A DNA stretch of 38,661 nucleotides from Streptomyces ossamyceticus. Lineage in GTDB: Bacteria; Actinomycetota; Actinomycetes; Streptomycetales; Streptomycetaceae. The notes beneath the pieces were generated by a model. The model was not told where the DNA came from. It saw only the letters and a program-made list of their open reading frames with translations, and did no database searches. The stretch lies in contig NZ_LIQX01000265.1 in assembly GCF_001418475.1 (NCBI RefSeq), positions 1-38,661 on the forward strand. Reading direction: 5' to 3'. Shown here one piece after another: positions 1-7,133 of this stretch (positions are counted from its first letter, which is position 1; each line of letters starts with the position of its first letter). The position numbers and the translations under genes were made by a program.

Positions 1-4
1 GGGC

Positions 5-757
5 TTGGGTGGCGTGACGGGTGGGGCGATCCGATGGGCGTACGCCTTCATCGACCGGCCGGGGTCCGGGTTCGAGAAGGCGTGCGCGTTCTGGACGGCG
101 GTGACGGCGACGGAGCTGTCCGCGCCACGAGGTGAGCGGGACGAGTTCGTGACACTCCTCCCCGAGCGGGGCGACGCGTGTGTGAAGGCCCAGGCGGTGG
201 ACGCGGGCGACGGTGGCGCCCATCTCGACTTCTCCGTGGAGGACGTACCCGCGTTCGTCGACGGTGCCGTCGGCCTCGGCGCCGAGGTCGTCGCCTCGCA
301 CACCGGCTGGGCGGTGCTCCGCTCGCCTGCCGGACAGCGTTTCTGCGCGGTGCCGTGGCACGGGGAGAGCGTCCGGCCGCCGGTGGTCGACGGCAGCCGT
401 CTGGACCAGGTGTGCCTGGACGTCGCGCCGGACGTGTTCGACACGGAGGTCACGTTCTGGGCCGCCCTGACGGGCTGGGAGTCGTACGTCGGCTCGCTCC
501 CGGAGTTCCACGTCCTGCGTCCGCCCGCGGGTCTCCCCCTGCGCATCCTCATGCAGCGCCTGGACGCCCCTGCCCCCGCGGCGGCCCACCTCGACCTGGC
601 CTGCGCCGACCGGCGCGCCACCCGCGCCCACCATGAGCACCTGGGCGCCACCTTCGTGGCCGACCACCCCCACTGGACGGTGATGCGGGACCCGGCGGGC
701 GGCACGTACTGCCTCACCGCCCGCGACCCGGAATCCGGGGGCCTGCCGGTCACATGA
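5..757 (+). CDS. Tandem VOC (glyoxalase/bleomycin-resistance fold) domain protein
   Basis: About 250 residues made of two vicinal-oxygen-chelate-like modules. The first runs from roughly residue 10 to 120 (IRWAYAFIDRP to SPAGQRFCAVPWH), the second from roughly 130 to 245 (LDQVCLDVAPDVF to DPAGGTYCLTARDP). Both end in the DPAG/SPAG-x-x-C/Y signature common in Streptomyces VOC proteins. Such proteins include dioxygenases, glyoxalases and antibiotic-binding proteins; substrate and metal cannot be read from this sequence. The start is uncertain: a TTG at 5 is used, a GTG at 14 is an in-frame alternative, and the reading frame is open to the window edge, so the gene could begin further upstream. 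It converges on the YciI-like gene. Confidence 0.8.
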   Translation: MGGVTGGAIRWAYAFIDRPGSGFEKACAFWTAVTATELSAPRGERDEFVTLLPERGDACVKAQAVDAGDGGAHLDFSVEDVPAFVDGAVGLGAEVVASHTGWAVLRSPAGQRFCAVPWHGESVRPPVVDGSRLDQVCLDVAPDVFDTEVTFWAALTGWESYVGSLPEFHVLRPPAGLPLRILMQRLDAPAPAAAHLDLACADRRATRAHHEHLGATFVADHPHWTVMRDPAGGTYCLTARDPESGGLPVT

Positions 758-821
758 GCGGATGGGGCGGCGGCCCTGGGACAGGCACCCGCCGGCCGGT
801 CCTCGCCACACGGGCTCACCC

Positions 822-1235
822 TCAGAGGTCCGCGCCCCCGTCCATCACCGGCCGGATCACCACGGGGTACTCCTTGGCCCCGGCGGGCTGGGGGCACCGG
901 GCGACGCGGGCCGCGATCTCCGTGACGCGCTCCAGGCTCGCGCAGTCCAGGAGCCAGTAGCCGGCGATCACTTCCTCGGTCTCCGCGTACGGCCCGTCCA
1001 CGACGACGGGCTTGCCGTCGGCCCCGAGTGTGACGAACCGGGTCCTGGCGGGTTCGGCCAGCCCCTGCCCGTCGATCATCTCGCCGCTCGCGGTGAGGTC
1101 CTTGTTGAGGGCGGTCATGTGGGCGTACATCGCCCGGACGTCCTCCTGTGTCCAGGCCGGGGACCCCTCGGACGCGGTGCCGCCCATGGCCGCGTAGTCC
1201 GCCTGCGTGCCCTGGACCATCATCAGGTACTTCAT
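822..1235 (-). CDS. YciI/DGPF-domain protein
   Basis: 137 residues, matching the usual length of the actinobacterial YciI-like (DGPF) family, a ferredoxin-like fold with no settled reaction. The N-terminal MKYLMMVQG strand and the motif DGPYAETEE (family signature DGPFAETKE) near residues 80-88 are visible, followed by a GYWLLDC strand. Members often sit next to ECF sigma factors or VOC proteins, and a VOC protein lies immediately beside this one. The start is well supported: GAGGAGCGG lies about 7-15 nt upstream of the ATG. Whether it is an enzyme or a small-molecule binding protein is open. Confidence 0.88.
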   Translation of the reverse strand: MKYLMMVQGTQADYAAMGGTASEGSPAWTQEDVRAMYAHMTALNKDLTASGEMIDGQGLAEPARTRFVTLGADGKPVVVDGPYAETEEVIAGYWLLDCASLERVTEIAARVARCPQPAGAKEYPVVIRPVMDGGADL

Positions 1236-1410
1236 GAGTCCGCTCCTCGCCTTCCTCGGTCCGGACCGCCCTCGGCGGTCGGCTCTCTCAGAGGAGACGT
1301 CGGAGCCTTGCCGAACTCATCGGCGGCGGCGCACCCGCGCGATCTTCTTCCGGCGCCACGGGTCCGCGCGGTGCCCCTGCCATGGCGGTTCTCGGACCGT
1401 CGCGGCCCTG

Positions 1411-1710
1411 TCACCCGTCGGCGGTGTCCTCGACCTGCTCCGTGGCCTCCCCGTCGGCGGCCTTCGCCGTGCTCACGCTCTGCGTACCGCCCGAGCCGTG
1501 CGCGCCATGGGCACGGCGGCCCACGGCCCGCGTCCGCTCCGCGGCGGCGCCCTCGGCCTCGGCGGCCCTGTCGACGTACGCGTCACACTTCGGATTCCTG
1601 CACGGACCCGGACCCCACACGGGTACGAACGCGCCGAGCGTCTTGTGCCGCCGCACGATCGTGGCCACAGGCTGTCCGCAGGCCGGGCAGACTTGCTCGT
1701 CGGTGCCCAT
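1411..1710 (-). CDS. Small zinc-ribbon-like protein
   Basis: 99 residues if begun at the ATG at 1710. The N-terminal half carries CPAC (residues 8-11) and a second pair C-x4-C in GPCRNPKC about 26 residues later, spacing that suggests one structural zinc site. The second half is alanine/glutamate-rich and probably disordered. A longer in-frame start at 1776 is rejected because it would overlap the next gene's end and because TACCCT lies exactly 6 nt before the ATG at 1710, the arrangement of a leaderless transcript. Function is not recognisable; small actinobacterial zinc ribbons of this kind are generally annotated as hypothetical. Confidence 0.7.
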   Translation of the reverse strand: MGTDEQVCPACGQPVATIVRRHKTLGAFVPVWGPGPCRNPKCDAYVDRAAEAEGAAAERTRAVGRRAHGAHGSGGTQSVSTAKAADGEATEQVEDTADG

Positions 1711-1772
1711 GACCTCAGGGTAGGTCCGACGGACTCCGGGCGCCCCCCGCCGTACGCCGCCGATCCACGGGG

Positions 1773-2357
1773 TCACCGCTTCCTGGTGTACGTCCGCACC
1801 ACGGCCCCGTTGTCGAAGGCACGCACCTCACCCAGCGTGAACTCGGTGATGGCGAAGCCGGAGCCGAACATCGGCATCCCCGTCCCCAGCACGATGGGGT
1901 ACGTCTTGATGATCAGCTCGTCGATCTCGTCGAGCAGTTCCCCCGCCAGGACCGAGCCCCCGCAGAGATAGATGCCGAGAGGGCCGTCCTCCGCCTTCAG
2001 CTCCCGGACCTTGCCGACCGGGTCCGAGGAGATGATCTCGACATTCGGGTGGGGCGACTCCGCCAGCGTGCGCGAGACTACGTACTCCCGCAGATGCGCG
2101 AACGGGCTGGTGGTGCCCTCCTTCAGCGCCTCGTCGTAGCTGCCGCGCCCCTGGACGATCGTGTCGTACGTCCGGTTCGGGACGTCGTCGGTCCCGATGA
2201 GCCGGCGCACATGGGTGGGATTGATGTCGGGGTGTTCCGTCCTGAGGTACTCGGCGTACTCCCCCACCACGTGGGGGTACATGAACGACGCGTCGCCGTC
2301 CGGGCCCCCGATGAACCCGTCGATCGAACAAGCGATGACATACGTGAGCTTGCGCAA
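1773..2357 (-). CDS. Dihydrofolate-reductase-like (RibD C-terminal) protein
   Basis: About 194 residues of the RibD_C/DHFR-like family. Visible features are the opening strand LTYVIACSIDGFIGGPDG, the strand LREYVVSRTL, GIYLCGGSVLAGELLDEIDELIIKTYPIVLGTGMP in pieces typical of the nucleotide-binding half, and a closing FDNGAVVRTYTRK strand. Members reduce pteridine- or flavin-pathway substrates with NADPH, but many Streptomyces paralogues have no known substrate. The preferred start is a TTG at 2357 because AAAGAGG lies just upstream; a GTG at 2393 is in frame but has no ribosome site and sits almost on the promoter. The upstream region is AT-rich for this genome. Confidence 0.82.
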   Translation of the reverse strand: MRKLTYVIACSIDGFIGGPDGDASFMYPHVVGEYAEYLRTEHPDINPTHVRRLIGTDDVPNRTYDTIVQGRGSYDEALKEGTTSPFAHLREYVVSRTLAESPHPNVEIISSDPVGKVRELKAEDGPLGIYLCGGSVLAGELLDEIDELIIKTYPIVLGTGMPMFGSGFAITEFTLGEVRAFDNGAVVRTYTRKR

Positions 2358-2397
2358 ACCTGCCTCTTTCTCTGATCCCGCCGTGTTGACCACTCCA

Positions 2398-2448
2398 TTT
2401 ATAGTACTTCAGTTGTAGTGATTGCAAGACAGTAGTGATCGCATGACA
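2398..2448 (-). promoter_or_regulatory. Promoter with 17-bp tandem repeat upstream of the DHFR-like gene
   Basis: On the minus strand TTGCAA (2422-2427) and TATAAA (2398-2403) are 18 bp apart and about 40 nt before the TTG start, a good housekeeping-type promoter. The -35 lies inside a tandem duplication: 2415-2431 and 2432-2448 both read GTAGTGATYGCAWGACA (15 of 17 identical). That is a plausible operator, but no regulator is adjacent. Confidence 0.55.
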
Positions 2449-2451
2449 TGA

Positions 2452-2488
2452 GCGGGCCCCGCACACCGTGGGGATGTGCGGGACCCGC
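2452..2488 (-). terminator. GC-rich hairpin downstream of the polyprenyl synthase gene
   Basis: Arms 2452-2464 and 2476-2488 pair over 13 positions with one mismatch around an 11-nt loop. It lies behind the stronger hairpin at 2495-2548 and may back it up. Confidence 0.5.
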
Positions 2489-2494
2489 GTCCGA

Positions 2495-2548
2495 CCGGAG
2501 GCACCGACACCGCGCGGGGTCAGGTCGGCGCGGTGCCGGTGCCTCCGG
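2495..2548 (-). terminator. Intrinsic-type terminator hairpin after the polyprenyl synthase gene
   Basis: Arms 2495-2515 and 2528-2548 are complementary over 21 positions with one mismatch, with a 12-nt loop, and lie 10 nt beyond the stop codon at 2558. There is no U-tract, as is usual in Streptomyces. Confidence 0.75.
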
Positions 2549-2557
2549 GGTCCCTTC

Positions 2558-3772
2558 TCAACTGCTGCGACGCGTCACGAACTCGGCCAGCGCGAGCAGA
2601 CCTCCCGCCGCCTCCGGGTCCGGGACCGCCCGGGACAGCTCGTGCATGGCCCGGGCCATACGGTCGGCCGCCTGGACCTGCGCCCAGTCGCGCCCTCCGG
2701 CCCGCTCGACCACGAGCGCCGTCCGCTCCAGTTCGCCCTCCTCGTACGGCTCCCCGTACAGCGCGGCGAGTTCGTCCGCCTCCGGTGTGCCCGAGGCGAG
2801 CGCGGCGACCACCGGGAGGGACTTCTTGCGGGCGATGAGGTCCGCGCCGGCCGGCTTGCCGGTACGGCTCGGGTCGCCCCAGATCCCGATCACGTCGTCG
2901 ATGAGCTGGAAGGCGAGACCGGCCTCCCGCCCGAACGCGTCGAGCGCCTCGACCTCATCCTCCCCGGCCCCCGCGTACAGCGCCCCGAGCGCACAGGCAC
3001 AGCCGAGCAGCGCGCCCGTCTTCGCCTCGGCCATGGCGAGCACCTCGGGGAGGGTGACCTCCTCCGGCCGCCGCTCCTCCATCGCCGTGTCCGTGTGCTG
3101 GCCCGCGCACAGCTCGACGACACAGGAGGCGAGCCGCGCGGCCGCCGCGGCCGACGCCGGATGCGGGTCCTCCGCGAGCAGCCGCAGCGCCAGGGCCTGC
3201 AGGGCGTCCCCGGCGAGGATCGCGTCGGGCACCCCGAACACGGTCCACGCGGTGGGCCGGTGCCTGCGTGTGGCGTCCCGGTCCATCACGTCGTCGTGCA
3301 GCAACGTGAAGTTGTGCACCAGCTCCACCGCGGCGGCGGCCCGGACGGCGGCGGACTCGCGCCCGCCGAGCGCATCGACCGCCGCCAGCACCAGCGCGGG
3401 CCGGATCGCCTTGCCCGCGTTGCCCGCGGCCGGGGTGCCGTCCGCCCGCTCCCAGCCGAAGTGGTAGCGCGCGACCCGGCGCATCGAGTCGGGCAACGAC
3501 TGCACGGCACCGCGCAGTTCGGGGTCGACCGACAGCCGTGTCCGCTCCAGGATCCCGGCCGCCTCCTGTCCGTCCGACGGACGGGACGCGCCCCGTCGCG
3601 CGGGCCCGCTCCCGTGGCCGGCGGGAGTCACCGCTCCCGTGGGATCCGGGGCTCCCGTCGGGTCCGGAGGGATCGTGATGTGGCTCCGCCTTTCCGGGAT
3701 CTCGATGTCCGGAGCACCGCCCTCCACCGTCTCGACCGGGCTCTGCTGCGTCTCCGTCATGCACTCACCCAT
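2558..3772 (-). CDS. Polyprenyl (probably geranylgeranyl-type) diphosphate synthase, likely EshA encapsulin cargo
   Basis: 404 residues. Residues about 80-404 are an all-helical trans-prenyltransferase: first aspartate-rich motif DDVMD (160-164) in LLHDDVMD, and second motif DDVIG followed by IWGDPSRTGKP (292-306), the form common in actinobacterial enzymes. It would elongate allylic diphosphates with isopentenyl diphosphate; chain length cannot be fixed by eye. Residues 1-75 are an extra low-complexity region rich in Pro, Gly and Thr containing the internal repeat PDPTGAPDPTGA (37-48). Enzymes packaged by family 2 encapsulins carry such disordered N-termini as targeting regions. The gene starts 46 bp after eshA on the same strand. 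An alternative ATG lies at 3760. Confidence 0.92.
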   Translation of the reverse strand: MGECMTETQQSPVETVEGGAPDIEIPERRSHITIPPDPTGAPDPTGAVTPAGHGSGPARRGASRPSDGQEAAGILERTRLSVDPELRGAVQSLPDSMRRVARYHFGWERADGTPAAGNAGKAIRPALVLAAVDALGGRESAAVRAAAAVELVHNFTLLHDDVMDRDATRRHRPTAWTVFGVPDAILAGDALQALALRLLAEDPHPASAAAAARLASCVVELCAGQHTDTAMEERRPEEVTLPEVLAMAEAKTGALLGCACALGALYAGAGEDEVEALDAFGREAGLAFQLIDDVIGIWGDPSRTGKPAGADLIARKKSLPVVAALASGTPEADELAALYGEPYEEGELERTALVVERAGGRDWAQVQAADRMARAMHELSRAVPDPEAAGGLLALAEFVTRRSS

Positions 3773-3818
3773 GGGATCGCCTCGAAGGAGGACGCGGACG
3801 GCGGCGGTTCGGGTGAGG

Positions 3819-5225
3819 TCACCGCCACCGGCCGATCTCGACGTTCTCCAGAACGCCGAGCGCGTCGGGGACGAGGACCGCGGCCGAGTAGTAGGCCGTC
3901 ACGAGGTACTTGATGATCGCCTGTTCGTTGATGCCCATGAAGCGCACCGACAGGCTGGGCTCGATCTCGTCGGGGATGCTCGCGGCACGCAGGCCGATGA
4001 CGCCCTGGTCCTCCTCCCCGGTACGCATCGCGATGATCGAGGTGGTCCTGGCCTCGGTCACCGGGATCTTGTTGCACGGGTAGATCGGCACACCGCGCCA
4101 GGTGGGGATGCGGTTCCCGGCGATGTCGAGGGTCTCCGGGACGAGCCCGCGCTTGTTGAGCTCACGGCCGAACGCGGAGATCGCGCGCGGGTGGGCGAGC
4201 AGCAGCTTGGTGCCCCGGCGGCGGCTGAGCAGTTCGTCCAGGTCGTCCGGGCTGGGCACGCCGTCGTGCGGCTGGAGCCGCTGGTCGTACTCGCAGTTGT
4301 GGAGGAGGCCGAAGTCCCGGTTGTTGATGAGCTCGTGCTCCTGACGCTCCTTCAGCGCCTCCACGGTGAGCCGGACCTGCTGCTCGGTCTGGTTCATCGG
4401 CTGGTTGTAGAGGTCAGCCACGCGCGTGTGGATGCGCAGGACGGTCTGGGCGACGCTCAGTTCGTACTCGCGGGGCGCGGCCTCGTAGTCGACGAACGTG
4501 TGCGGGATGTCCGGCTCACCGCTGTGGCCGGCGGCGAGGTCGATCTCCTTCTCGCCGTACTTGTTGGTGCGCTGCTCCGGGATGGCGCGCAGCTGCTGGA
4601 GGTGCTCGCCGAGGCTCTCGGCGCGCTCCGCGACCTGGTCGACGGCCTGGCGCGGCAGGACGAGCACCGTGCACGCGGTGACCGCGCGGGCCGTGTACTC
4701 CCAGATCGCGTCGGCGTCGAGCAGCGCCTGCTCGCCGAAATACGCCCCGTCGGCCAGCACTCCGAGCACGGCGTCGTCGCCGTAGGGGCCCGTGCCGATC
4801 TTCTCGACCTTGCCGTGCGCGAGGAGGAAGACCTCCTCCGCCTGGCTGCCGAACTCGGCGAGCACCGCGCCCGCCGCGAACTCCCGCTGCTCGCACCGCT
4901 GAGCCAGCTCGCCCAGCACGTCGATGTCCTCGTAGGTGCGCAGGGCCGGCAGTTCGCCGAGTTCCGCGGGGATGACGGCGACCTGGTCGCCGGTCTTCAC
5001 GAAAGTAACGCGGCCGTCCCCGACCGCATAGGTGAGCCGCCGGTTCACCCGGTACGTGCCACCCTGCACGTTCACCCATGGCAACATGCGCAGCAGCCAG
5101 CGCGAGCTGATCTCCTGCATCTGGGGCGCGGACTTCGTGGTGGTGGCCAGGTTCCGGGCAGCGGCCGTGCCGAGACTCTGCTGCGGCCGGTCCTGCTGCG
5201 TACGGACCTCTTCGCCTACCGACAT
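3819..5225 (-). CDS. eshA: EshA, family 2B encapsulin shell protein with cyclic-nucleotide-binding domain
   Basis: 468 residues. The N-terminal arm and the C-terminal half (from about residue 215, [21 protein letters not shown], to the end, [29 protein letters not shown]) correspond to the HK97-like shell fold of family 2 encapsulins. A CAP-type cNMP-binding domain occupies about residues 100-200, with the phosphate-cassette region FGEQALL (163-169) and Arg180. EshA was first described as needed for growth of sporogenic hyphae in S. griseus and affects antibiotic production and ppGpp in S. coelicolor. It should self-assemble into a cytosolic compartment, with the downstream prenyl synthase as probable cargo. 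The start follows a GGAGGGG ribosome site about 10 nt upstream. Confidence 0.93.
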   Translation of the reverse strand: MSVGEEVRTQQDRPQQSLGTAAARNLATTTKSAPQMQEISSRWLLRMLPWVNVQGGTYRVNRRLTYAVGDGRVTFVKTGDQVAVIPAELGELPALRTYEDIDVLGELAQRCEQREFAAGAVLAEFGSQAEEVFLLAHGKVEKIGTGPYGDDAVLGVLADGAYFGEQALLDADAIWEYTARAVTACTVLVLPRQAVDQVAERAESLGEHLQQLRAIPEQRTNKYGEKEIDLAAGHSGEPDIPHTFVDYEAAPREYELSVAQTVLRIHTRVADLYNQPMNQTEQQVRLTVEALKERQEHELINNRDFGLLHNCEYDQRLQPHDGVPSPDDLDELLSRRRGTKLLLAHPRAISAFGRELNKRGLVPETLDIAGNRIPTWRGVPIYPCNKIPVTEARTTSIIAMRTGEEDQGVIGLRAASIPDEIEPSLSVRFMGINEQAIIKYLVTAYYSAAVLVPDALGVLENVEIGRWR

Positions 5226-5330
5226 ACGGATTTCCCCTCCGGGTGTGCACTCTGATCGCGGTCACCGATCTCGCCACCAGCCTCGCATCACGGAGCGTGC
5301 CGGTGCTATTACCCGAAAGAGCGGGAATGG

Positions 5331-5392
5331 ATCTCCGGAACACTGGGCATATCGAGGGGCTTTGTCCACCCTCTCGACGCCTTTCCGGAGAT
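5331..5392. promoter_or_regulatory. Nested inverted repeats in the eshA/amidase divergent region
   Basis: The 283-bp gap between eshA (leftward) and the amidase gene (rightward) contains a perfect 10-bp inverted repeat, ATCTCCGGAA at 5331-5340 and its complement at 5383-5392. An inner imperfect pair, TCGAGGGG (5352-5359) with CCCTCTCGA (5369-5377), lies between the arms. It could be an operator or a structured leader. No clear -35/-10 pair was found for either gene. Confidence 0.4.
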
Positions 5393-5508
5393 GACCGGAT
5401 CGGCTCGCACGCAACACCGACACCTGACCTCCGCACGCGGAGCTGGGTACAAGCCTGCGTACGAGGCGGCCGGACCAGCGGCCGTCGCACCGTACGAAGG
5501 AGTCGGTC

Positions 5509-6099
5509 ATGGCCCCACCCATGTCCGCGGCCAGATTTCTCAGCATCCTCAAGAACGAAGGCGTCACGGTCGTCGAGGTCGGCGACTGGGAGCATCACAA
5601 CCGCAACCACAAGGGGCCGTGGGGCCCCGTCCACGGCGTGATGATCCACCACACGGTCACCTCCGGCAGTGAACGCACCGTCCGCATCTGCCGCGACGGC
5701 TATTCAGGGCTGCCGGGCCCGCTGTGCCACGGCGTGATCACCAAGGACGGCCGTGTCCATCTCGTCGGCTACGGCCGCGCCAACCACGCCGGCAGCGGTG
5801 ACGACGACGTCCTGCGGGCCGTGATCGCCGAGACGACGCTCCCCCCGGACAACGAGGCGAACACCGACGGGAACCGGCACTTCTACGGCTTCGAGTGCGA
5901 GAACCTCGGCGACGGCCTCGACCCGTGGCCCGAGCGCCAGCTCGAAGCGATCGAGCAGGTCTCCGCCGCCGTCTGCCGCCACCACGGCTGGACGGAACGT
6001 TCCGTCATCGGCCACCTCGAATGGCAGCCCGGCAAGGTCGACCCCCGCGGCTTCACCATGGCCTCCATGAGGAGCCGTATCCGCGACCGCCTCCGGTAG
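5509..6099 (+). CDS. N-acetylmuramoyl-L-alanine amidase (amidase_2/PGRP fold)
   Basis: 196 residues. The zinc-amidase fold is visible: GVMIHHTVTSG supplies the first histidine ligand (about residues 44-50), YGFECENLGDG is the central strand, and VIGHLEWQPGKVDPRG carries the second histidine and the Lys/Asp catalytic region (about 165-180). It would hydrolyse the amide between N-acetylmuramic acid and L-alanine in peptidoglycan. No signal peptide or wall-binding module is present, so it may act inside, leak on lysis, or descend from a phage-type endolysin. The start is set by GAAGGAG 6-12 nt upstream of the ATG. The frame has normal chromosomal codon use. Confidence 0.9.
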   Translation: MAPPMSAARFLSILKNEGVTVVEVGDWEHHNRNHKGPWGPVHGVMIHHTVTSGSERTVRICRDGYSGLPGPLCHGVITKDGRVHLVGYGRANHAGSGDDDVLRAVIAETTLPPDNEANTDGNRHFYGFECENLGDGLDPWPERQLEAIEQVSAAVCRHHGWTERSVIGHLEWQPGKVDPRGFTMASMRSRIRDRLR

Positions 6100-6174
6100 C
6101 CCCTCACCACGCGCGCGTGTCGCCCCGCCACGACGGGCGCGCACCGGCGTCGGGGCTGTGCGGGCGGCCGTTCC

Positions 6175-6193
6175 CGGACAGATGTCCGACAAT
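6175..6193 (+). promoter_or_regulatory. Leaderless-type -10 with overlapping palindrome
   Basis: GACAAT (6188-6193) lies 6 nt before the GTG at 6200, as in leaderless Streptomyces genes. CGGACA-GA-TGTCCG (6175-6188) is a 14-bp dyad (6-bp arms) touching that hexamer and could be an operator. Confidence 0.4.
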
Positions 6194-6199
6194 GGCCGC

Positions 6200-7105
6200 G
6201 TGAGCAGCCCCGACCCCACCACCGCCCTGCACCCCCGGCTGCCGTCCCCTCTCCAGGAGATCGAGGACGATCGCTTCGCCCGGCACGGCGTCCGGCTGCT
6301 CCTGAAGCGTGACGACCTGATCCACCCGCGACTCATCGGCAACAAGTGGCGCAAGCTCGTGCCCAACCTGAGCGCGGCGGCGGGGCGTTCGCTCCTCACG
6401 TTCGGGGGCGCGTACTCGAACCACCTCCGGGCCACCGCCGCCGCCGGCCGCCTTCTCGGCCTGTCCACCGTCGGCGTGGTCCGCGGCCAGGAGCTGGCGG
6501 ACCGCCCCCTCAACCCCTCCCTGGCCCGTTGCGCCGCAGACGGCATGCGCCTGCACTTCGTCGACAGATCGACGTATCGCCACAAGACCGACCCGGCCAC
6601 ACTGGCCACCGTCCTCCGCGCCGCCGACGCGGAGGGCGCCTACGTCGTCCCCGAGGGCGGCAGCAACGCCCTCGCCGTGCGGGGCTGCCGGGAACTCGGC
6701 GCGGAACTGCGCGACCGCGCCGACGTCGTGGCCGTCGCCTGCGGCACCGGCGGCACCCTCGCCGGGCTGGCCGCCGGGCTCGCCCCCGACCAGCGCGCCC
6801 TCGGGATACCCGTCCTCAAGGGCGGCTTCCTGGGGGAGGAGATACGGCGGCTGCAGGAGAGCGCCTTCGGCGGCCGCCGCGGCCACTGGGACCTCGACGA
6901 CCGCTTCCACTTCGGCGGCTACGCCCGCACCACGCCCGACCTGGACGCCTTCGCCGACGACTTCGAGGACCGCCACGGACTGCCCGTGGAGCGTCTCTAT
7001 GTCGCCAAGTTGCTCTACGGACTCGTCTGCCTGACGGAGGAAGGCGCCTTCCCGCGCGGGACGACACTCACCGCGGTGATCACGGGAAGCCCGCTCCCCG
7101 CGTAG
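6200..7105 (+). CDS. PLP-dependent D-cysteine desulfhydrase / ACC-deaminase family protein
   Basis: 301 residues from the GTG at 6200. It belongs to the tryptophan-synthase-beta fold branch containing 1-aminocyclopropane-1-carboxylate deaminase and D-cysteine desulfhydrase. Visible are LLKRDDLIHPRLIGNKWRKL with the PLP-binding lysine in GNK, the substrate-side GGAYSNHLRATA, VPEGGSNALAVRG, and the phosphate-binding glycine cluster ACGTGGTLAG. Substrate choice between D-cysteine, ACC or another D-amino acid cannot be made from sequence. In-frame starts at 6158 (GTG) and 6182 (ATG) exist; 6200 is preferred because homology begins near LHPRLPSPLQEI and a -10 hexamer precedes it by 6 nt. Confidence 0.87.
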   Translation: MSSPDPTTALHPRLPSPLQEIEDDRFARHGVRLLLKRDDLIHPRLIGNKWRKLVPNLSAAAGRSLLTFGGAYSNHLRATAAAGRLLGLSTVGVVRGQELADRPLNPSLARCAADGMRLHFVDRSTYRHKTDPATLATVLRAADAEGAYVVPEGGSNALAVRGCRELGAELRDRADVVAVACGTGGTLAGLAAGLAPDQRALGIPVLKGGFLGEEIRRLQESAFGGRRGHWDLDDRFHFGGYARTTPDLDAFADDFEDRHGLPVERLYVAKLLYGLVCLTEEGAFPRGTTLTAVITGSPLPA

Positions 7106-7133
7106 TCCTCGAAACCGGGTCCGCCGCCCGGCA

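Noticed and set aside
2468..5255. Long plus-strand frames opposite the prenyl synthase and eshA
   Set aside because: Arg/Gly/Leu-rich shadow translations; the minus strand carries full conserved domains.
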